From Amaurobius ferox (lineage: Eukaryota; Arthropoda; Arachnida; Araneae; Amaurobiidae): 64,000 bases of DNA. The stretch lies in assembly GCA_951213105.1 (NCBI GenBank), contig OX578153.1, positions 57,086,520 through 57,150,519 on the forward strand, in the 5' to 3' direction. A program made the position numbers and the translations under genes. Below, piece after piece: positions 23,412 through 34,807 of the stretch (the stretch's first letter is position 1; every line of letters starts with the position of its first letter). Below the pieces are notes generated by a model that was not told where the DNA came from, made no database searches, and worked only from the letters and a program-made list of their open reading frames with translations.

Positions 23412-24016
23412 AGAAGGAAGTCAGTGAGTAGCTGGCTCGTGGATGTAACGGTCGGATATTTTTCTCTATACATTTTTTTTATCGTGTTTTGTGTGTAATT
23501 TCTTATTTAAAATCTTTATCAAATCAGGGAAATACCTTTATCGTGATACATTGGATATAAATATTGTACATGTTCCTTCCTTAGAAGTAAGTGCTTACCA
23601 TTTTTTGCTTCTTCTCATGTCATTTAAAATACGTATAATTTTAAATATATGATATTTAATATATTTAAATTATATTATTCCTTCTTGTCTAAATTTCTTT
23701 TCAATTATGGCTAACTGGATTTTTAATTGTTTTATTGTTAATTATAACGTCAGCAAACTTTTTAGAGTTTTATTAAATAGTTTTAAAATTTTATTCTTGT
23801 CACATTAATTAAGAGAACTAACTACCTAGACGCTTATAAAATTAAGCTTTGTTAAATAATTGCTAAGTATTAAAAATCATTCAATGTTTAAAATGTATAT
23901 TTTATCAGGTTAGCTTGTGTTCATGCATTTGCCTAGTGTACTTGATGTGTTTTCATAAATTATTCCGTTTTCTGCAGATATGTTAAAATAATTTTAATAA
24001 TGTTGTTAGTTTTGTG

Positions 24017-24022
<6 letters not shown>

Positions 24023-24052
<30 letters not shown>
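24023..24052. repeat. (TA)n microsatellite
   Basis: About 15 TA units, immediately before a short third copy of the 4189/6163 repeat family. 23421-24022 upstream has no recognised feature. Confidence 0.95.
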
Positions 24053-24057
<5 letters not shown>

Positions 24058-24058
<1 letters not shown>

Positions 24059-24300
24059 TAGCCGTAGGCCCTTTCTTTGGACTGATTATATAACACAAGA
24101 AACTTAAAATTCAGAATTTGCAGTGAAGTTTCAATATTTGGAGTCTTTATTTAATTCTCCTTTCTGTGTTTTCTATACATATTATCTTCATAAGCAGATC
24201 TGAAGAATAAAATATTCGGATCCCGTTTGCAAGAGCAAATTATAAAATATATATATGAAATTGGATCAATATATACTAAAATGAAAGAGCTAAAATGGTA
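24058..24300 (+). repeat. Short third copy of the 4189/6163 repeat
   Basis: It contains TATAACACAAGAAACTTAAA, GCAGATCTGAAGAATAAAAT and GGATCAATATATAC in the order seen at 4189 and 6163. The opening hairpin motif is diverged (CCGTAGGCCCTTTCTTTGGA). No coding frame. Confidence 0.6.
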
Positions 24301-24479
24301 TTATCACTTTTACAGTTTCAAGTTACCACTGCATATTTTATTATATTAGTTAATGTTATTTTAATAATACACAGCTACTTCAATCTGTCTTACTATTTCA
24401 ATTCAATGGAATTATAAATGAAGTATTAATCCCAAAATGTTCTATTACAGCTTTATTAAATTTGTAATTAAATTTGTTG

Positions 24480-24780
24480 CTCTATTACAGCTTTATTAAA
24501 TGCTCTGGAATCTCTTTTCCCACCTCTCACTTTCGTTTCTTTCGAAAACCAGACTCAAAAAATACAGGCAACATTTCCTATGACGTGAATCTATGGTTTT
24601 TAAGATGCTGAACTTCGGAGGAGGGTTTCCAGATTTGGCAATTTACGGACAATATCGCCACATTTGTCGACTTTTCGAAAGCTCAAGAAACACCTCGAAA
24701 TCGTATTCTACGAGATATGAAAAATTACTAGCAGTTTCTACAGAGAGTTTATAAAAGGAATTCAGTTGGATGGCGTCGAC
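24480..24780 (+). repeat. Interspersed repeat, pair member 1 (with 29850-30115)
   Basis: It shares with 29850-30115, in order, a CTATGACNTNAAT segment, GGGTTTCCAGA, TGGCAATTTA, GACATTTGTCGA-like sequence (here CACATTTGTCGACTTTTCGA), CTCGAAAT and GAGAGTTTATAAAA. Identity is moderate and there is no coding frame. The following 24781-25680 has no gene; it has a run of G at 25051-25061. Confidence 0.7.
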
Positions 24781-25680
24781 AAAGTACGAGCTACATTGAA
24801 CTGTGACTTACGTTAATGTTTTGAGAATAATAGCTACTGCTTCATGAAATGATTTTCGTCAATGTTTTGAGAATAATATCAGTTATTTTGGGAAATTACT
24901 GGAGCATTTAGTGCTGTTTTACTATATATTGTTCCTGTTTACGCTGGTCTTGTGAATAAACGTATTAGTTATCCAGACATTTGGACCAATTCTTGTATTC
25001 TGAAGGCACATACACGATTGCAAAGGATGCGTCGTAACAATATAAAGTTTGGGGGGGGGGGGAACAGAAGTCACAAAATTTTAAAATTATTTCCGTAATT
25101 TTATTTTATTCCATTTCAGTAACCCATAATACAATAAAATTATAATACGACTGTAATACTACAGTACATTTTGCATTCAAATAAGTATAACACGCCAAAT
25201 TTAGCAAACGTAACGGCAATTGAAATTTACTGTCTAGAAGAAAGTGATGGGCAGTTTGCTTAAAAATAGGGGGGGTTAATGGCTATTTATTTCTTACATA
25301 AATTGCCTAATATTTTCGTTATTATTGGCTGAAAAATAAATGAGCCGATAATCGGGAACTGTCTATACAACGTCTTCTATTTTTCACAATTTTACAGAAT
25401 AGAAGGTATTGTCGGCAATGTTCATTAATTAGGAATATTTCCGAATTATTCAGAATTAACGACAGCGACCAAACATTTTTGACAATTCTTGATTACCACA
25501 ATTTCCACTAAGATGATGCTATGTGCTTTAAATGGTCAAATGGATGTGCATACAGGTACTAGTAGATTAAATCATACAGGTATACATTTCAAATGTATAT
25601 TAAAACTTCCAATTAATGAAATAATTATAACCTTCAAAAATAACATGTAATAAAATATTTTAAGAATTTAAAACAAAATA

Positions 25681-25862
25681 GCGGCAGTTGCGGCAGCGTG
25701 CAAATCCAGTACGCAAACCACCGGGCTACCGCGCCCGAAATGTGCCAACAGCACGCGGTGTTCCCAGGTGGTCACCCACCCAAGTACTAACCGCGCCCGA
25801 TGCTGCCTGACTTCGGTGATCTAACGAGAACCGGTGTTTTCAGCACGGTACGGCCGTTGGCC
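25681..25862 (-). mobile_element. Composite 5S+tRNA SINE, truncated
   Basis: On the minus strand a full 5S-like head (about 25744-25861) includes CACCGGTTCTCGTTAGATC, CAGGCAGCATCGGGCGCGG and GTGGGTGACCACCTGGG. It is followed by the same ACATTTCGGGNGCGGTAGCC junction seen at 3772-3790 and the same box B-less tRNA part, ending in GCAACTGCCGC at 25681. This 5S head is closer to a standard 5S (GGGCGCGGTTAGTAC retained) than the copy at 3654. The body beyond is lost. Shared junctions in two places show that the fusion is a family. Confidence 0.85.
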
Positions 25863-25967
25863 CACGTTTATCCCCTGTGGAGACGCCGAACTTTTAAACG
25901 TGGAGACGCCGAACTTTTAGATGTCTCTCCTTCTCTAAAGGAGAACACTAATCCAGGGAATGTTCCT

Positions 25968-26203
25968 GGGGCTCACAGCCCAGCGGTTAGCGCGCGGGGA
26001 TTACGCTCAGACAACCCGAGTTCGATTCCCGGCACTGCCCAAACTCTCTTCGTGTTGACGCGGAGTACGGGCACGCAAAATATGTGGGTCCGCAAGTCCT
26101 TGGGAAAGGTTGGCGGAAAGGGAAAAATTGGGTGGAACTGCCCGGCCGTCCAAACAGATACCTTGCACCTTTGGATAGACGGATGGCCCGGGTCAAAGAA
26201 GAA
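25968..26203 (+). mobile_element. tRNA-derived SINE
   Basis: Plus-strand copy with box A region CAGCCCAGCGGTTAGCGCG, box B GAGTTCGATTCCCGG, then CACTGCCCAAACT, GGTCCGCAAGTCCTTGGG and the tail region GGCCGTCCAAACAG to GGCCCGGGTCAAAGAAGAA. Part of the body (the segment with CTGTGGATGCCTCCCCC in other copies) is deleted. It lies 106 bp from the 5S composite in opposite orientation. No target duplication was found. Confidence 0.85.
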
Positions 26204-26219
26204 TGTTGCGGAGACGGAC

Positions 26220-26465
26220 TGGCTTTTATATATATGACCAGCTTACGAGACCCGTAGGAGACTGGAGTCGGGAGTCTTTGGCGGGATCATCTTCGGACCC
26301 CATCGGGTGAATGATTCTGCGGATCTTGCCCCCTGGCCGTGGTCTTGCTTGGTGGCGTATAACCTTCTTTCAGCTCCCTTTTTTCTCCGACGAAAACCAT
26401 TATAAATCGCCGCTTTGATTCGATTTGAATTTGCCGTATCCACGTTTTATAGGTAAGCACTTTCT
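26220..26465. other. GC-richer segment of unknown nature
   Basis: About 240 bp are clearly richer in G+C than the surroundings (for example CGGATCTTGCCCCCTGGCCG). They end with TTTTATAGGTAAGC, which would serve as a 5' splice donor. The 66-codon frame on the minus strand has no recognisable motif. It could be an old untranslated exon, another retroposon or chance. 26466-27820 beyond is AT-rich without a recognised feature. Confidence 0.3.
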
Positions 26466-27822
26466 AACATGCGACAAGTCTCGATGAATTGGCAAACGTA
26501 ATCCGTCATCTCATACATATAATGCTCCTGTATTCTAAATTATCCAATTACTTAGGTATTTCAACTGAACACCGCCCTCACCCACTACAAGTTAATTTAT
26601 TGTGGAGCACTGACTTAGTCAGTGGAACGGAATTAAACCCATACGTTATAAAATGTGAAGCAGCATATGACTTTCATTACAGAATGCAATAACGTTACTT
26701 TTTCCACAGTAAAACAATCATGGACAAAATCCACTGCACAATGATTTTGGCGCAGAATTGTACATTAAAATTGGCGTTATTTTCGATGAAAACATTTAAA
26801 ACTATTTTGGGGTAACAAATTAACTTATTTCCAGCAAATATATTTTCACAACTAGCAGCTATAATAAAAATATTTATCACCTAAGCTATAGCTAAGCCAT
26901 ATGGGCCATATACGAGTATATTGCATTTTTTTAAATATTAGAAACTAATATTTTATTATACGAAACCGATCTTTTCAGTTCAAAACCATAGATTCCTAAT
27001 ATTCAAAATACGATTTCTAATTGTTTTCCTCATATGTCACCAATTCATTTAACTTTCCTTTATTTACTTTGGAAAGACTAATTTGCTATTATAGTAACCA
27101 TCGTATGCAAAGTGGCCAAATATGCGCATGTAAAGAAATAAATACATGTCAATGCCACAATGTTATTTGCATCAAATTAACATCACGTAAATTGAAACTT
27201 GACGTTTATTATGTTATTTGTCGAAGCAAAATAACTTTTTTATACTCGCGTGCAAAATCTATGAAAATGTAATTGAAGTCTAATTAATATCCTATGACAA
27301 TATAAAAGACAATTGGCGAATTATTTGGCATCAAAATAATATGCTATTAAATAAAAAATGGGTGAAATTGTAGTGGAATTGGCGAATTATTGGGCATCAA
27401 AATACAAAACTACTAAAAAAAAATCGTTCATAAAACTGCTGTAATGTTTGCAAAATTTAAGTTATGTTTAGCAACATATTTAGCACTCATAACTTAGAAA
27501 ATTATAGGTAGATTAATAATTTATTAGCCTTGAAATCTAAAAGATAACAATATAAGCAATGTGAAGTGGAGATACAAAATAAACATAAGGTATTTATGAC
27601 AACTTATTGAATATATCAATGGAATCAGAAAACTACTATAACAATTTCAGTCTTATCCTGAAACTGCAATTATTATTCCTTCTTTTTTTGTTTGTTTATT
27701 TTAGTTTCTTTATTTTTCATTTTATATTTCCACTTGTTTAAATTTACATCTCTGTTTCACTAAATTTGATATTTTTAATATTAGGTTTTATTTTGGTTAA
27801 GTAGTTTCCAATTGTAAATGTA

Positions 27823-27823
<1 letters not shown>

Positions 27824-27866
<43 letters not shown>

Positions 27867-28185
27867 TTCGAAGACTGTTGCTGATATCTCCAACCCTGAT
27901 TGGAGGAGAAGGGAACTATTTTGCCGTGGATTAGAGGCGCATGTGACGCGAGATGTGAAAAGGAAGAAACAGGTGTTTTTCCAGACAATGCGTGTCAGTG
28001 AACTGCAGGCAACGCTGGCAGAATTTGATAGTCGCACGTTGTTCTTCAAACACCTTTTCCATGCGGATCAACTTCTACCTTTTCACATCTTGAGTCACAT
28101 TTACCTCTACGCCACGGTAAAATAGTCCCCCTCTCCTCCAATGTGGGTTGGAGGTATCAGCACAATCTCCGAGCTTTTTGATCCC

Positions 28186-28248
<63 letters not shown>

Positions 28249-28325
28249 TATTTGATATATATATATATATAATATATATATATATATTTTATACATATAT
28301 ATTTGATATATATATATAATATATA

Positions 28326-28368
<43 letters not shown>

Positions 28369-28371
28369 AAA
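27824..28371. repeat. (TA)n microsatellite split by a fold-back element
   Basis: TA dinucleotides run at about 27824-27864 and again at 28190-28364, with TTTGATATATATA-type interruptions in the second part. Between them is the 326-bp inverted-repeat element at 27865-28190. The second tract is much longer and more irregular than the first. Open frames reading through it (poly-Ile/Tyr) are artefacts. Confidence 0.95.
27865..28190. mobile_element. Fold-back element inserted in TA microsatellite
   Basis: The left arm, GCTGATATCTCCAACCC then ATTGGAGGAGAAGGGAACTA, TTTTGCCGTGG and GATGTGAAAAGGAAGAA, is matched by the complement of 28073-28185: GCTGATACCTCCAACCC, ATTGGAGGAG, GACTATTTTACCGTGG, GATGTGAAAAGGTAGAA. 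Weaker pairing continues toward the centre (AGGTGTTTTTCC against AAAGGTGTTTG), so nearly the whole 326 bp could fold back. Flanking TA on both sides is compatible with a TA target, but the microsatellite hides the exact duplication. Class not assigned. Confidence 0.88.
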
Positions 28372-29849
28372 AAATACAGGTTTCCAAGGCAGACAACAGC
28401 TTTCTTTTTGACGACAAACAAGAGCCAAGTAAGTTCTGTAACTCAGCAAGAATAGCAGAAGTAGGTGGAGGTGGGGAAAAGTCGCATTGCCGCAATGGAA
28501 AATGCAAGAGGCATCATAGAGAGCAGGGTACTGTGAATGAGAGGTTAAAAAAACACATAGGAAAGAATTAATAACAGAAAATAAATGATGAACGGAAAGA
28601 AAACAAGGCGTTAAGAGAACTGATTTTGTAAAGAGAATAGAACAAAATACAAGTAAACCAACGTGAGTAACGGAAGAATATGAGACAATTAATCCAGCTG
28701 TAAAATACACAAACAAGAAAAATGAGTAGCAAGTAACTGAATAATATAGTGAGATTGCGCTTCTTGTTTTACTGAAAAAGAGGGTTGTTTTTTGCCTTCG
28801 AAACGGGTATATTCCTTATTTTGTGTATTCTGTATATTTACGAAGTTCTTATATTATTTAATGTAAAACTATTGTAAAAAGTGCCTTCTCTCGCGTATGG
28901 AACAATTTATATCTAGAAGTATAATTTTCATAGATTTGTTGATTAATATTGTATATGGAAAATAACTCATTTGATGATACTACTTTTTTTAATTTTATGT
29001 AATTTTTTGATAAATGATTTTTTTGATAAATACCTTATAATTGTTGGAATTATTAGAGCATTCGTATTTATTGCTAAACTTTTCAGTGACGCTCTCATAA
29101 GAAAGGATTGCAAAATATTGATCTAAAAATAAAAAAAATCTTTTACTCTTGGAAAATGTCGTCCGCGGATATACATTAATTAACGAAAAATGTTTGTTTG
29201 AGTGTTCCTTGTTCCCCCACTAAAGTTTGTACAGAGAGATTGGAATCACCTTGTATAGAATGAAAATAGATCGTTTATTTCATTTTACGAGTTTTAAAAT
29301 GTGCAAATAATATTTTTGAGCACATTTTGGTAATTGCTTTCATAAAATATTGTAAATTTTAATAAAAAATACTCATGCATATTTTAGAAATCCGCAAATA
29401 TTGAATCTTAAACTTTAATCTGTGCCACCAAGTGTTAACGTCACATGTATGTGACGCCATTTGATGATGAAGGGCTCTAACGAACAGCTCTAACGAACAG
29501 CTCTAACGATGCTGATCGAAAGCCATTTCAATGAATATATAGTGCCGACCGAATGATTAGAAGGCGCAATTTTTATTTGCAAATGCTATTTTAAGATACC
29601 CTTTTTACTTCGTATAATTTTAGCCAGTAAAAATCGATTATTTTTATTGCTTAATTTTTCTTTATAAAGAAAAATATCTTTTCAAGATGGGCATTTGGTG
29701 TGGACAGCCTTTTTCATGTTTTGCTTGAGACCGCCGTTACAGAGAATAGAACCAAATAATTAGGGCAAATAATTGTCTTTGGTTGCAGTTTACAGATATT
29801 GATTACTTTAAAAAGTAGAAAGAAATGAGCTTTTTGAACGTAAAATGTT
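28372..29849. other. AT-rich stretch with a 13-bp microtandem
   Basis: No gene recognised. GCTCTAACGAACA is repeated about 2.8 times at 29474-29510. The open frame entering from the TA tract on the minus strand has no recognisable motif. Confidence 0.5.
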
Positions 29850-30115
29850 CTGGAGCCTCTTTATCGCCATCTCACTGGAGTCTCTTTTGTGAATCAGACG
29901 GATAAAATGCCCATACAGGCTTTTCTATGACATTCATTTGGGGTTTCCAGATGCTAAAGTCCAGATGTGGCAATTTATCGCCAATTTGGAGACATTTGTC
30001 GAATTTTCGAACATTCGAGAGAGACTCCGAAATAATCAAAATTCTATGAGGTATGAGAGATTTCCGGAAGTTTTTGTGGAGAGTCTATAAAAATGAGTCA
30101 TCACTCAGGGTTAAT
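29850..30115 (+). repeat. Interspersed repeat, pair member 2 (with 24480-24780)
   Basis: It has the same order of short segments as 24480-24780: TTTCTATGACATTCATTTGG, GGGTTTCCAGATG, GTGGCAATTTATCGCC, GACATTTGTCGAATTTTCGA and GAGAGTCTATAAAA. The following 30116-30900 has no recognised feature beyond a 30-codon-scale scatter of chance frames. Confidence 0.7.
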
Positions 30116-30906
30116 AAAGGAGTCATCACTCAAATATAATAGCGTTCATTTATAAAATTTATTTTTATATCAATGTCTTTATTATTTAAATAAGGCAAAA
30201 TAAGACAAAAATCATCTGTTGAATCAACGCATGTAATTTAATTCCGTTGCTAAGCGACATGATATAATTTTCTTCAAATAAAGACTTTGGAAAATAATAG
30301 TCCAAATATGAAAAAAATCTATCAAAATTTGTGGATTTGTATATGGAACAGACAAACAAGTAAAAAAACTACTTTCTATTTCATATATATAGATAAGAAA
30401 GTTCAAGTGCTTTACACACCAAATAGTTTTTCTGTCGCGAAATTTTTTTATCTAAATCGTCACGAATTTCAAAAACAAGGAGCTGCGTCTTGCTTGCAAA
30501 ACAGCTTTATTTTCAGCGTTTACGATTTCAAGCCAGAAACTGACTTATTTGGGTGACAATTATTATCTTAGGCGTATAAGATGCAAATTTCTGATAAAAA
30601 TTACACCGGCACTCATAATGAATTTCTGAAATTACAGAACGGTTTAACAATATGCTTGCTTATAGCAAGAATAAGATAAAATGAACGGTTGTGTGGGTGC
30701 ATACATGGTCACTCCACGACCGCCCATCTTAAATTTCGGGCAACGCAGGGGATAATGTCTAGTAAGTAACAAAATCGCTTGCTGTATAGATTAGTAGGCT
30801 CAGGGAGTTGAGTATTATTCTGAAGATTCAAAGACAGGGAATTGGAGTCCCTTCTTGTACGTTAATCTCTTGTGCATTGTATCTTCTTGTTTGTCGTTTT
30901 CTTTAC

Positions 30907-31735
30907 TGGAAAAAGCGAGAGAAGATGAAAGGAGTGAAAGAAGAAGTATAGAGATGAGAGAAAAAAAGAATGAAGCGAAGAAGAAATGAAGAGAAGAGAG
31001 GAAGAAGAAGAATAGGGAAGTGAGAAAGAAGAGAAATAGGGAAGAGAGAAAGAAGAAGCATAGGGAAGAGAGAAAGAAGAGAAATAGGGAAGAGAGAAAG
31101 AAGAAGCATAGGGAAGAGAGAAAGAAGAAGAATAAAGAAGAGAGAAGAGAAGAATATGGAAGAGAGATTGGGGAGGAATAGTGAAGAGAGATTGGGGAGG
31201 AATAGTGAAGAAAGATTGGGGAGGAATATGGAAGAGAGATTGGGGAGGAATATGGAAGAGAGATTGGGGAGTAATAGGGAAGAGAGAGAGAGAGAGCGGA
31301 GAAAATAGGGAAGAGAGAGAAGAGAAAATAGGGTAGAGAGGTAATAAGAATAGAGAAGAGAGAAGAAGAATTGAGAAGAGAGAGAAGAAGAATAGAAAAG
31401 AGAGAGAAGAAGAATAGAGAAGCGAGAGAAGAAGAATAGAAAAGAGAGAGAAGAAAAATAGAGAAGAGAGAGGAAGAAGACAGAATAGAGAAGAAGAGAG
31501 AGGGGAAGAAGACAGAATAGAGAAGGAGAGAGAGGAAGAAGACAGAATAGAGAAGAAGAGAGAGGAAGAAGACAGAATAAGGAAGGAAGAGGCGGTAGAG
31601 GATAAAAAAAGAGAAGATAGAGGAGAAGAAGACAGAAGGGTTCGGATAGGAAGGAAGAGAAGAGAGGAGAAGGAGCGAGAAGGGAGGGGAAGACGAAAGA
31701 TGAGAAAGCGAGGGAAGATAGGGTTGGAGAGAGTC
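30907..31735 (+). repeat. ~830-bp polypurine (GA-rich) tract
   Basis: The plus strand is almost wholly A and G, with occasional T and C. Local repeats are AGGGAAGAGAGAAAGAAGAA, GAAGAGAGATTGGGGAGGAA (five close copies around 31145-31275) and AGAGAGAGGAAGAAGACAGA (around 31460-31580). On the minus strand it reads as 284- and 311-codon Ser/Leu/Phe-rich frames. Because several frames are open at once and the residue content simply follows the base content, I do not regard them as genes. Long purine strands can form triplex DNA, which is general knowledge and not tested here. Confidence 0.95.
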
Positions 31736-31744
31736 GATTTAAAA

Positions 31745-32349
31745 TAAATTTGATCACTTATTTTGAAACAAAACTGATTGATGCAAATATTGCACATTAT
31801 TTGTTATTCAGTTTCTTAAATTATTTGTGAGTATAATGTTTTTATAATGCAAAACTCGAATTAATTGAATTTATTTTTTATTAATTTATTTGATTTTAAA
31901 TTATAGATAAAACAATTTGTGTTAATCTCCACGGATATACATTTCTCGGTTATATTGTTAAATGGTCTTTAATCAGAAATTCACCTATCAATCTTGCAAA
32001 AGTTACTTAATTTAAATAACGACAAAAATTCAGAAGATTATATGGTACTTCCGCAGTAAACCGATCTACTTCAAGTTTAGGCGCTATGAAAATGATTATA
32101 TATTTTATGCTATCTTTTCTACATATCAGGAAGTATATAGTTGCCAGAAAAATGGGACAAATTCATAGTGTGAATCATAACAAAACTTAATATGATAGAA
32201 ATTAGATAAATTTAAACATTTCAAATGCATAAAAAATTTGGATTATTTGAAAGCTTTAAATTTCAAAAATCCTTCATTTCCTCCTTCTTAATCATATTTG
32301 AAAACATTTATTTACTTTTCAAAAATTTAAATTTAAAACTACTGTTGTT
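31745..32349. other. AT-rich stretch, nothing recognised
   Basis: No coding frame, tandem or inverted repeat of note was seen between the polypurine tract and the next TTCC element. Confidence 0.5.
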
Positions 32350-33282
32350 ACTTTCCTTATATACATAATGTATAAGGAAAGTATTGTGACGGGGTCGAAA
32401 ATTCGAATTCGAGTTTTCGACGGGAGAGCACGTTTCAAGCATCCCTGATCACGAATCAAACATGTTTGAGGTGATGTCTGTGTGTGTGTGTGTGAAAGTA
32501 TGTGTATGGGTGTGTGTGTGTCAGTGAGTCTGTGGAGACGAACGAACAAATAGGGAAATTCGAGTGAATTTTGGTACAAAAATCACAATCCGTGAATACT
32601 GGAAGCCTACTGTTTTTAAACGCAATCGAATGATCAGAACCCCCATAAATTTTCGAGTGAAATTTTGAAAAAATTATCAAAAAATCAAAACCGCTAATAA
32701 AGTTACGCAAATAGACATTTCTTATGTAATTTTTCCTTAGAAAACGATCGACATAAACTTTAGAACGTTAGCATGATCCGTTCTCGAGATATTGCACATT
32801 TTTCAAATAAATTTATCAAAAAATTCCGTAAATTAAAAAAAATATATTAACTGTTGAGAAACATGTTCACTTTTCATATGTGACATCCTGCGATTGATAT
32901 CCTGCGATAAATTGGGTGACATCATTTTCGTGGATCTAGCTCGTTGCATTCATGAGAAAAGATACTTTGAGTAACACTTTTGTATTTGAACGCCAATAGT
33001 CATTTATCGGGTATAAGAATAACGCTTGGCGAGATTTTGGCGACAAATTTGGCTGAATGTTGGCAACTTGGCGATTTTTAAATGTTGCCAAATTAACGAA
33101 AATCTCGCTAAATAGATACAAATGACGCTAAATCAGTGAAAATGGCGATAATTGAAGAAAATTCAATATCTTGTAAAGAATATAAGTACCTACTATAAGA
33201 ATAACATTTTTTTTAAACTGTGAAAGTAGTAAATTCATGGCATTATATAAGGAAAGTCATGTGCTGCCCACATCAGATTTTT
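32350..33282 (+). mobile_element. TTCC-family element, copy 2
   Basis: Full-length copy with the left hairpin ACTTTCCTTATATACATAAT / GTATAAGGAAAGT and the second palindrome (GTCGAAAATTCG..TTTTCGAC). It has an expanded GT tract near 32475-32530, the TTGGCGA cluster near 33025-33120 and the right end CATTATATAAGGAAAGTCAT then GCCCACATCAGATTTTT. No coding frame. Confidence 0.9.
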
Positions 33283-33560
33283 CATGTTTTATTATTACAA
33301 ATTACAAAGAATCTATTCTTTAATTTTAACATTTAAAAATATTTTTAACTATTTAGTAATAAGAATTCTAAAAACATATTGGTTACTTTTCAACAGTTTA
33401 AATTTTGAAAACTTTAATTATTTTCAGATAATTTGAGTTCTGAAACTTGTATTACTTAAAACTGTTTTTGAGGCAGAGGATAACGTCATATACAGAAAAA
33501 GCGAGATTTATAGTGTGACATACTAAAACTGTCATTCATCGTACTTGAATAGCAATTATT

Positions 33561-34807
33561 ACTTTTCTTACATACATAGTATAATATATAGGGAAACTAT
33601 TGTGAGGGAATCGAAAATTCGAATTAGAGTTTTCGACGGAAGAGAACTTTTCTAACATCTCTGATCCAAAATCGAACATTTTTGAGTCTGTGTGTATGTG
33701 GGTGTGCATGTATGTTAGTATTTGTATATGTGTGTATGTATGTTATGTGTATGTTAGTGTTAGTGTGTGTGTGTATGTTAGTGTTAGTGTGTGAGTATGT
33801 TAGTGTTAGTATGTGTGTATCTTAGTGCGTGTGTATGTTAGCGCGTGTGTATGTTAGTGCGTGCATATGTTAGTGTAGGTCTATTAGTGTGTGTGTATGT
33901 GACCGTGAGTCTGTGGAAGCGATATCACACGAACGAATGATGTGATTCGAAAAAAATATTTGGCATGATTACTACAATTAGAGCTGACCCAGTGGTCGAG
34001 CGGTCAGGGACATACGTTTCCGTCTAATCGCTGGATTGCTGGATTGCGGGTTCGAATCCCGCCAGCGGGCATGGATGTTGTCATGTCGAAGCCAAGTCAG
34101 ACTTCCACCCTTCGGGGGACTTCAATAAAAGTGAAGCTGCAAATCTCCTCCCCTTCGCCATGGGACACCCTGGGGGGTCTTGAGGACGTGGTGCGTAGGA
34201 GTCCCTTCACCTAATTTTTAAACGAATTTTTGAAAAAAAAAACATTAAATCAGAAACTATAATAATGTTAAGTAATTAATTATCTCTTACGTAATTTATT
34301 ACTACAAAGCGAATGGCATCCACTTTAGAACATTAACAAGAACTGTTCTCGAGATGTGGCACCTTTTCAGACAAATTCATCAAAAAATCTACATAAAATT
34401 AAAATAGGTAGCAAGTATGCCAAATAGGTTGACTTTGGTGAAAAATTTGGCGAAACATCGTCAACTTGGAGACTTTTTAAAAATAGTGTCGAATGGACGA
34501 AAATTGGCAAAAACGGCGCCTAATTCAGTAAAATGATCCCCAAATTATTGAAAATTAATTGTTATCTAATGATTAAAATCGCTTAACATACGGACTATAT
34601 TGCTTATCGGATGACAGCAATTCTAAATGTCAAGATTTGCGCTAAATCGAAGTAGTTCTATACATTGCCATCCAGAAAATCACCAAATGTTAATGAGCAT
34701 CATTAAATGCATTGTGTTATGGATCTTGCAGCATCATTAGTTTGCTGTGAAACATGTCATTGACTTATGTAGGAGATGTGATGTGTTGCACACATCAAAT
34801 TTTTTTC
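33561..34807 (+). mobile_element. TTCC-family element, copy 3, diverged and carrying a SINE
   Basis: The left end is diverged (ACTTTTCTTACATACATAGT), the second palindrome is retained, and a GT-rich minisatellite (GTGTGTATGTTAGTG-type) is greatly expanded at 33690-33905. A tRNA-derived SINE sits at 33981-34218 in place of part of the middle. The right end is weak but has GTGTTGCACACATCAAATTTT. It is the most degraded of the seven copies. Confidence 0.75.
33981..34218 (+). mobile_element. Second-type tRNA-derived SINE
   Basis: A head of about 90 bp has a box A (GTGGTCGAGCGGTCAGGG) and a perfect box B (GGGTTCGAATCCC at 34048-34060) at tRNA-like spacing. A non-tRNA body with CCACCCTTCGGGGGACTTC and GGACACCCTGGGGGGTCTTG follows, ending near CACCTAATTTTT. 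It is unrelated in sequence to the SINE at 38751. It lies inside TTCC copy 3. A target duplication was not evident. A working tRNA is unlikely because the sequence continues without a terminator and the acceptor stem is imperfect. Confidence 0.85.

Noticed and set aside
25800..26237. 145-codon plus-strand frame
   Set aside because: It crosses the complement of a 5S head and a tRNA SINE; no protein similarity.
28189..28716. 175-codon minus-strand frame
   Set aside because: Runs through the TA microsatellite into non-coding sequence; no recognisable motif.
30862..31797. Long minus-strand frames of 284 and 311 codons
   Set aside because: Ser/Leu/Phe-rich reading of a polypurine tract; two frames open simultaneously and no domain.
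34048..34060. Functional tRNA gene at 33981
   Set aside because: Box A and B are good but the acceptor stem is poor and the sequence continues into a SINE body.
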